Assembly: GCA_049522565.1 (NCBI GenBank)
Contig: JBEKNT010000426.1
Span: 1 to 8,012 of the forward strand
DNA length: 8,012 bases
Source of the DNA: JASHVB01 sp049522565
GTDB taxonomy: Bacteria > Pseudomonadota > Alphaproteobacteria > Acetobacterales > Acetobacteraceae
Reading direction: 5' to 3'
Under the pieces are notes generated by a model that saw only the letters and a list, made by a program, of their open reading frames with translations, was not told the DNA's origin and did not search any database. The position numbers and the translations under genes were made by a program. Shown piece by piece: positions 5,465-8,012 of this stretch; the first letter of the stretch is position 1, and the number at the start of each line of letters is the position of its first letter.

Positions 5465-6151
5465 ATGCCCCGCCGTAACTTTGCCGAGGTGCTGATTGGC
5501 GCCGTCGTGCTGCTGGTCGCCGCCGGCTTCCTGGTCTATGCGATCGCGCATTCCGGCCGCAGCGCCACCGCGGGCTACCAGCTCTACGCGAAATTCGACC
5601 ACGTCGACGGGCTGTCGGTCGGCACCGACGTGCGGGTCGCCGGCGTGAAGGTCGGTAGCGTGGACAGCACCACGCTCGATCCGAAGACCTACCAGGCGGT
5701 GGTCGGCTTTCGCGTCGCCGACGAGGTGAAGCTGCCGAAGGACAGCAGCGCGGTCATCACCAGCGAGAGCCTGCTGGGCGGCAAGTACCTGGCGCTGACG
5801 CCGGGCGGCGAGGACGCGATGTTGCAGCCTGGTCAGACCGTCACCATTACCCAGGGGTCGATCAATATCGAGGAACTCCTGGGCAAGTTCATCTTCAGCG
5901 CGAGCAGCCTGAGCAGCGGCAAGGGTGGCCAGGGCGGCGGCCAGGGCGGCGGTACCCCCGGCGGCGGCCCCTCCGGCGGCGGCACGCCGGGCGGAGGTTC
6001 GACCGGCGGGGGCGCGACCGGCGGGGGCGCAACCGATGGCGGGCTGCCGCCGCTTGGTGGACCGGGCAGCGGGACGACCGGCGGTGGCACGGGCCCGACC
6101 GGTGGCGCACCGGCGCCGCTCGGCGGCCCGGCCGGCGGCAAGTCGCCGTGA
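5465..6151 (+). CDS. mlaD: MlaD-like MCE-domain protein with Gly-rich tail
   Basis: This is an inner-membrane-anchored, periplasm-facing lipid-binding component of the MlaFEDB phospholipid transporter, which maintains outer-membrane asymmetry. The 228-residue protein starts RRNFAEVLIGAVVLLVAAGF, giving one transmembrane helix at about 7-27. A single MCE domain follows (about 37-115), with LYAKFDHVDGLSVGTDVRVAGVKVGSV and SLLGGKYLALTPG as in MlaD. A short helix (SINIEELLGKFIF, 132-144) precedes a glycine-rich low-complexity tail from about 152 to the end, with GGGTPGGG-type units and no counterpart in E. coli MlaD (183 residues). The partner genes mlaE/mlaF are absent from the window; in Alphaproteobacteria mlaD is often found apart from them near NDUFA12 and DUF2155 genes. 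Its stop overlaps the next start as GTGA. Confidence 0.9.
   Translation: MPRRNFAEVLIGAVVLLVAAGFLVYAIAHSGRSATAGYQLYAKFDHVDGLSVGTDVRVAGVKVGSVDSTTLDPKTYQAVVGFRVADEVKLPKDSSAVITSESLLGGKYLALTPGGEDAMLQPGQTVTITQGSINIEELLGKFIFSASSLSSGKGGQGGGQGGGTPGGGPSGGGTPGGGSTGGGATGGGATDGGLPPLGGPGSGTTGGGTGPTGGAPAPLGGPAGGKSP
5918..6148 (+). repeat. Glycine-rich low-complexity coding region of mlaD
   Basis: GGC/GGG-rich codons encode about 77 residues made mostly of Gly with Thr, Pro, Ala and Ser, in irregular units such as GGGTPGGG and TGGGATGGGA. The variable spacing points to slippage and expansion rather than a fixed unit. Confidence 0.7.
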
Positions 6152-6366
6152 TCCCTCCGCCGCCCGAGAAATGGCCCGGGCTGGACGGCAATGCCGTCGG
6201 CTGCCGCGAAAAAATGCGCGTGCTGACCGAGAACCATGCCGAGCTCGCGCAGGTTATGCAGGACGCATTCGAGGACGCGGTGCTGATGGGCGTCGACGAA
6301 CAGGCGATGCGGCGGATCCTGGCGGCGATGGTGGAGGGGCTGGAGTCGCCGAAGCGGGCGCGATGA
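6148..6366 (+). CDS. Small conserved-looking helical protein (72 aa)
   Basis: This 72-residue protein has a GTG start overlapping the mlaD stop (GTGA) and a stop overlapping the next ATG (ATGA); this packing is strong evidence that it is translated. There is no signal peptide or membrane segment, so it should be cytoplasmic. After a proline-rich start, residues 17-48 and 50-67 look like two amphipathic helices. The second half, EDAVLMGVDEQAMRRILAAMV, recalls small alphaproteobacterial proteins carrying LAQDALEDAxLMGCD-type sequence, which I know only as uncharacterised. One cysteine (Cys19) is present. I cannot assign a function; the position between MlaD and an exported protein suggests an envelope-related role, by inference only. 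Confidence 0.8.
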   Translation: MIPPPPEKWPGLDGNAVGCREKMRVLTENHAELAQVMQDAFEDAVLMGVDEQAMRRILAAMVEGLESPKRAR

Positions 6367-7256
6367 GGCGCGCTCTGCTGGTCGGACTGACGATGCTTGC
6401 ACCCATGCTCGCTCGGGCACAGACGCAGCAGGCGCCGATCGTCGCAACGCCGCTGCTGCCACCTTCGGTGCAGTATCCGTCGGCGGTCCCGGCGCCCGGC
6501 CAACCGCAGCCGGGGCTGCCGCAGGCGGGGCAGCCGCCACAAGGTCTGCCGCCACAGGGTCTACCGCCCGCAGCCTTCCAGCCACAGGGCCTGCCGCCAC
6601 AGGGCGTGCAACCACAGGGCCTTCAGCCACAGGGCCAGCAGCCACAGGGCTTGCAACCGCAAGGCGCGCAGCCCCAGGGCGCGCTGCCCCCAGGACAGTC
6701 GCCTCCAGGCCAGCCGCCGCAGGGTCAGCAGCCACCGGTGCAGCAGCCGCAGGCTTGGCCGCCGCAGGGCGTGCGACAGCAAGGACAGCCGCCACCGGGT
6801 CAGCCGCCACCGGGTCAGCCGCCGCCGGGTCAGCCGCCGCCGGCCGCTGCGCCAGCCCCCGCGCCAGGGCAGCCATCCGCCCCAACACCAGGTCCGCCGT
6901 CCGCCCAGGACCAGGGACAGCCGGCCGCCCCGGAACAACCGGCGCCGCTGCCCCCCAATCCCTGGCTGCCGCAAGGCGGCGCGGTGCTTCAGGTGCTGGA
7001 CAAGGTCAACGCACAAACCACGGCGCTGACGGTGAAAGTCGGCCAGACCGGAAGCTATGCCTCGTTGAGCATTGCCGTGCAGGCCTGCGTGGTGCGTCCG
7101 CCGGACCTGCCGCAGGATGCCGCGGCCTTCCTGACGATCACCGACAGCCACCCCGACCAGCCCGGCTTCAAGGGCTGGATGCTGAAATCCGACCCCTCGC
7201 TGGCCATGCTGGAGCACCCGCTCTACGACGTTCGGGTGGTCGGCTGCACGCCATGA
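6363..7256 (+). CDS. Exported DUF2155 protein with Pro/Gln/Gly repeats
   Basis: This 297-residue secreted or periplasmic protein has a signal peptide (RRALLVGLTMLAPMLARA, predicted cleavage after residue 19). Residues 20-50 are a proline-rich linker, and 51-160 are 22 in-register pentapeptides of the GxxPQ/GQPPP type. A Pro/Ala linker runs to about 200. The C-terminal DUF2155 domain (about 205-295) has VLDKVNAQTTALTVKVGQT, CVVRPPD, GWMLKSDPSLAMLEHPLYDVRVVGC. Cys242 and Cys295 could form a disulfide. The domain's function is unknown; it is common in Alphaproteobacteria near mlaD and NDUFA12 genes. The protein is longer than usual because of the repeat. The repeat may span the cell wall or interact with peptidoglycan or outer membrane, which is inference. 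Both ends overlap neighbours as ATGA. Confidence 0.9.
   Translation: MRRALLVGLTMLAPMLARAQTQQAPIVATPLLPPSVQYPSAVPAPGQPQPGLPQAGQPPQGLPPQGLPPAAFQPQGLPPQGVQPQGLQPQGQQPQGLQPQGAQPQGALPPGQSPPGQPPQGQQPPVQQPQAWPPQGVRQQGQPPPGQPPPGQPPPGQPPPAAAPAPAPGQPSAPTPGPPSAQDQGQPAAPEQPAPLPPNPWLPQGGAVLQVLDKVNAQTTALTVKVGQTGSYASLSIAVQACVVRPPDLPQDAAAFLTITDSHPDQPGFKGWMLKSDPSLAMLEHPLYDVRVVGCTP
6513..6842 (+). repeat. 15-bp tandem repeat, 22 units, in the DUF2155 gene
   Basis: There are 330 bases in exact 15-base register encoding 22 pentapeptides. The first part is diverged (GLPPQ, GVQPQ, GLQPQ, GAQPQ). The last four units (from about 6786) are nearly identical copies of CAGCCGCCACCGGGT, pointing to recent duplication at the 3' end. 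Because 15 is divisible by 3, gain or loss of units keeps the frame. Confidence 0.88.
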
Positions 7257-7984
7257 GCCTCGATCGCCTGCCACCGTTCGCTGCGACCGCGCTGTTGCTG
7301 GACCTGGACGGAACGCTGCTGGACCTCGCACCGCGCCCCGACGCGGTGGTGGTGCCGGATGGGCTGCCCGACACGCTGCGCCGGCTGCGCGACCGGCTGG
7401 ACGGCGCGCTGGGCATCATCACCGGCCGCCCGGTAGAAACCGTCGACGCCCTGCTCGGCGACGCGCCCTACGCGGTGGCCGGCGAGCATGGCGGCGCGGT
7501 GCGCCACGCCCGGGGCGAGACGTTGCAGCGCCCCGCCCTGCCCGCCCCACCGGCGGCCTGGCTGGAGGCGGTGGAGCGCCTCGCCGCGGCGCATCCCGGC
7601 GCGCTGCTGGAGCGCAAGGCGCGGGGCTTCGCGCTGCATTACCGCGCCGTGCCCGAGGCCGGACCAGCGTTACGCGACGCGCTGACCGCTCTGCTGGCCG
7701 GATCCGCTGCGTTCGAACTGCTGCCGGCCCACATGCTGTGGGAGGTGCGGCCACGCGGCGTGGACAAGGGCAAGGCGGTACGGGCGTTGATGGAGCGCGC
7801 CCCGTTCGCCGGCCGCAAGCCGCTGTTCATCGGCGATGACGTGACCGACGAGGACGCCATCAGCGCCGCGCGCGCCCTGGGTGGCGCGGGGTTCCAGGTG
7901 GACTCGGCGTTCGGCACGCCGGCCGGCGTGCGCGCGTGGCTAAAGGATGCAGCGACGGCGGAAGACTGGCCCGCGCTGCCATAG
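7253..7984 (+). CDS. otsB: Trehalose-6-phosphate phosphatase
   Basis: OtsB removes phosphate from trehalose 6-phosphate to give trehalose, the second step of the OtsA-OtsB pathway used in osmotic and desiccation tolerance. The 243-residue HAD-superfamily protein has motif I DLDGTLLDLAP with Asp17 (nucleophile) and Asp19 (acid/base). It also has ITGRP (56-60) for motif II, GEHG (77-80), the lysine-containing RPRGVDKGKAV (166-176), and motif IV FIGDDVTDEDA with Asp195, Asp196 and Asp199 for Mg2+. The length is normal. The ATG overlaps the DUF2155 stop, so it is translated as part of the same operon. otsA commonly lies next to otsB and may follow beyond the right edge. The frame stays open upstream of 7253, but that region is the DUF2155 gene read out of frame. 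Confidence 0.96.
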   Translation: MSLDRLPPFAATALLLDLDGTLLDLAPRPDAVVVPDGLPDTLRRLRDRLDGALGIITGRPVETVDALLGDAPYAVAGEHGGAVRHARGETLQRPALPAPPAAWLEAVERLAAAHPGALLERKARGFALHYRAVPEAGPALRDALTALLAGSAAFELLPAHMLWEVRPRGVDKGKAVRALMERAPFAGRKPLFIGDDVTDEDAISAARALGGAGFQVDSAFGTPAGVRAWLKDAATAEDWPALP

Positions 7985-7988
7985 CGAT

Positions 7989-8011
7989 CCCCGTGTCGTG
8001 GGGGGCCCCCC
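7989..8011. repeat. GC palindrome after otsB at the window edge
   Basis: CCCC (7989-7992) can pair with GGGG (8000-8003), with one extra wobble pair. GGGGGGCCCCCC (8000-8011) is itself a perfect palindrome. This may be a weak transcript end or the beginning of another dispersed repeat cut by the window edge. Confidence 0.35.
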
Positions 8012-8012
8012 C

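Noticed and set aside
5833..6888. A 351-residue minus-strand frame with Ala/Val/Pro repeats
   Set aside because: It is the complement of the mlaD glycine-rich and DUF2155 pentapeptide regions; its repeats only mirror those coding repeats.
6755..7252. Upstream extension of the otsB frame
   Set aside because: It lies out of frame within the DUF2155 gene and has low-complexity sequence; the ATG at 7253 gives the normal OtsB length and an ATGA overlap.
1..8012. CRISPR array, tRNA, rRNA, transposase or phage gene
   Set aside because: No spaced direct repeats, tRNA arms, rRNA sequence or recombinase/transposase motifs were seen; the tandem repeats present lie within coding regions.

Overview
The window is very GC-rich. 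Its gene content and repeats suggest an alphaproteobacterium, most likely of the Rhodospirillales/Acetobacteraceae type. The grounds are the cvpA-purF-SDR order, a bacterial NDUFA12-type complex I accessory subunit, a DUF2155 exported protein next to an MlaD-like protein, and intergenic palindromes built around the CCCGGGCTTGACCCGGG theme seen across Alphaproteobacteria. The taxonomic call is inference from family knowledge; no marker gene in the window settles it.

Left block (1-3006, + strand). A possible 3' end of an upstream gene (radA by synteny, unproven) runs into cvpA through an ATGA overlap. cvpA is followed at 12 bases by purF, the committed enzyme of purine synthesis. After purF there is a cluster of palindromic repeats. 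A YciK-like short-chain dehydrogenase begins right on the edge of this cluster. That dehydrogenase has lost about seven residues from its dinucleotide-binding loop and has Asp where the catalytic Ser normally sits.

Middle (3007-5094). The dehydrogenase converges on a minus-strand gene across a 241-base gap that holds another palindromic element. The minus-strand gene encodes a ~515-residue relative of class II (B12-dependent) ribonucleotide reductase, NrdJ. It keeps the C-terminal TSCPD-like region and pieces of the barrel, but has no cysteine at all and so cannot work by the known reductase chemistry. The ~300-base divergent region upstream of it carries two 16-bp sites resembling NrdR boxes, 32 bp apart. 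That would place this pseudo-reductase under the regulator of real reductases.

Right block (5095-7984, + strand). Five tightly packed genes look like one operon: NDUFA12, an MlaD-like MCE protein with a glycine-rich tail, a 72-residue conserved-looking small protein, a secreted DUF2155 protein with 22 in-register Pro/Gln/Gly pentapeptides, and trehalose-6-phosphate phosphatase OtsB. The last four are joined by 4-bp stop/start overlaps. The theme is cell envelope (MlaD, DUF2155) together with respiration and trehalose; the functional link is not evident from sequence. The most interesting items are the cysteine-free reductase relative with its NrdR-like operator and the damaged dehydrogenase beside a repeat cluster.
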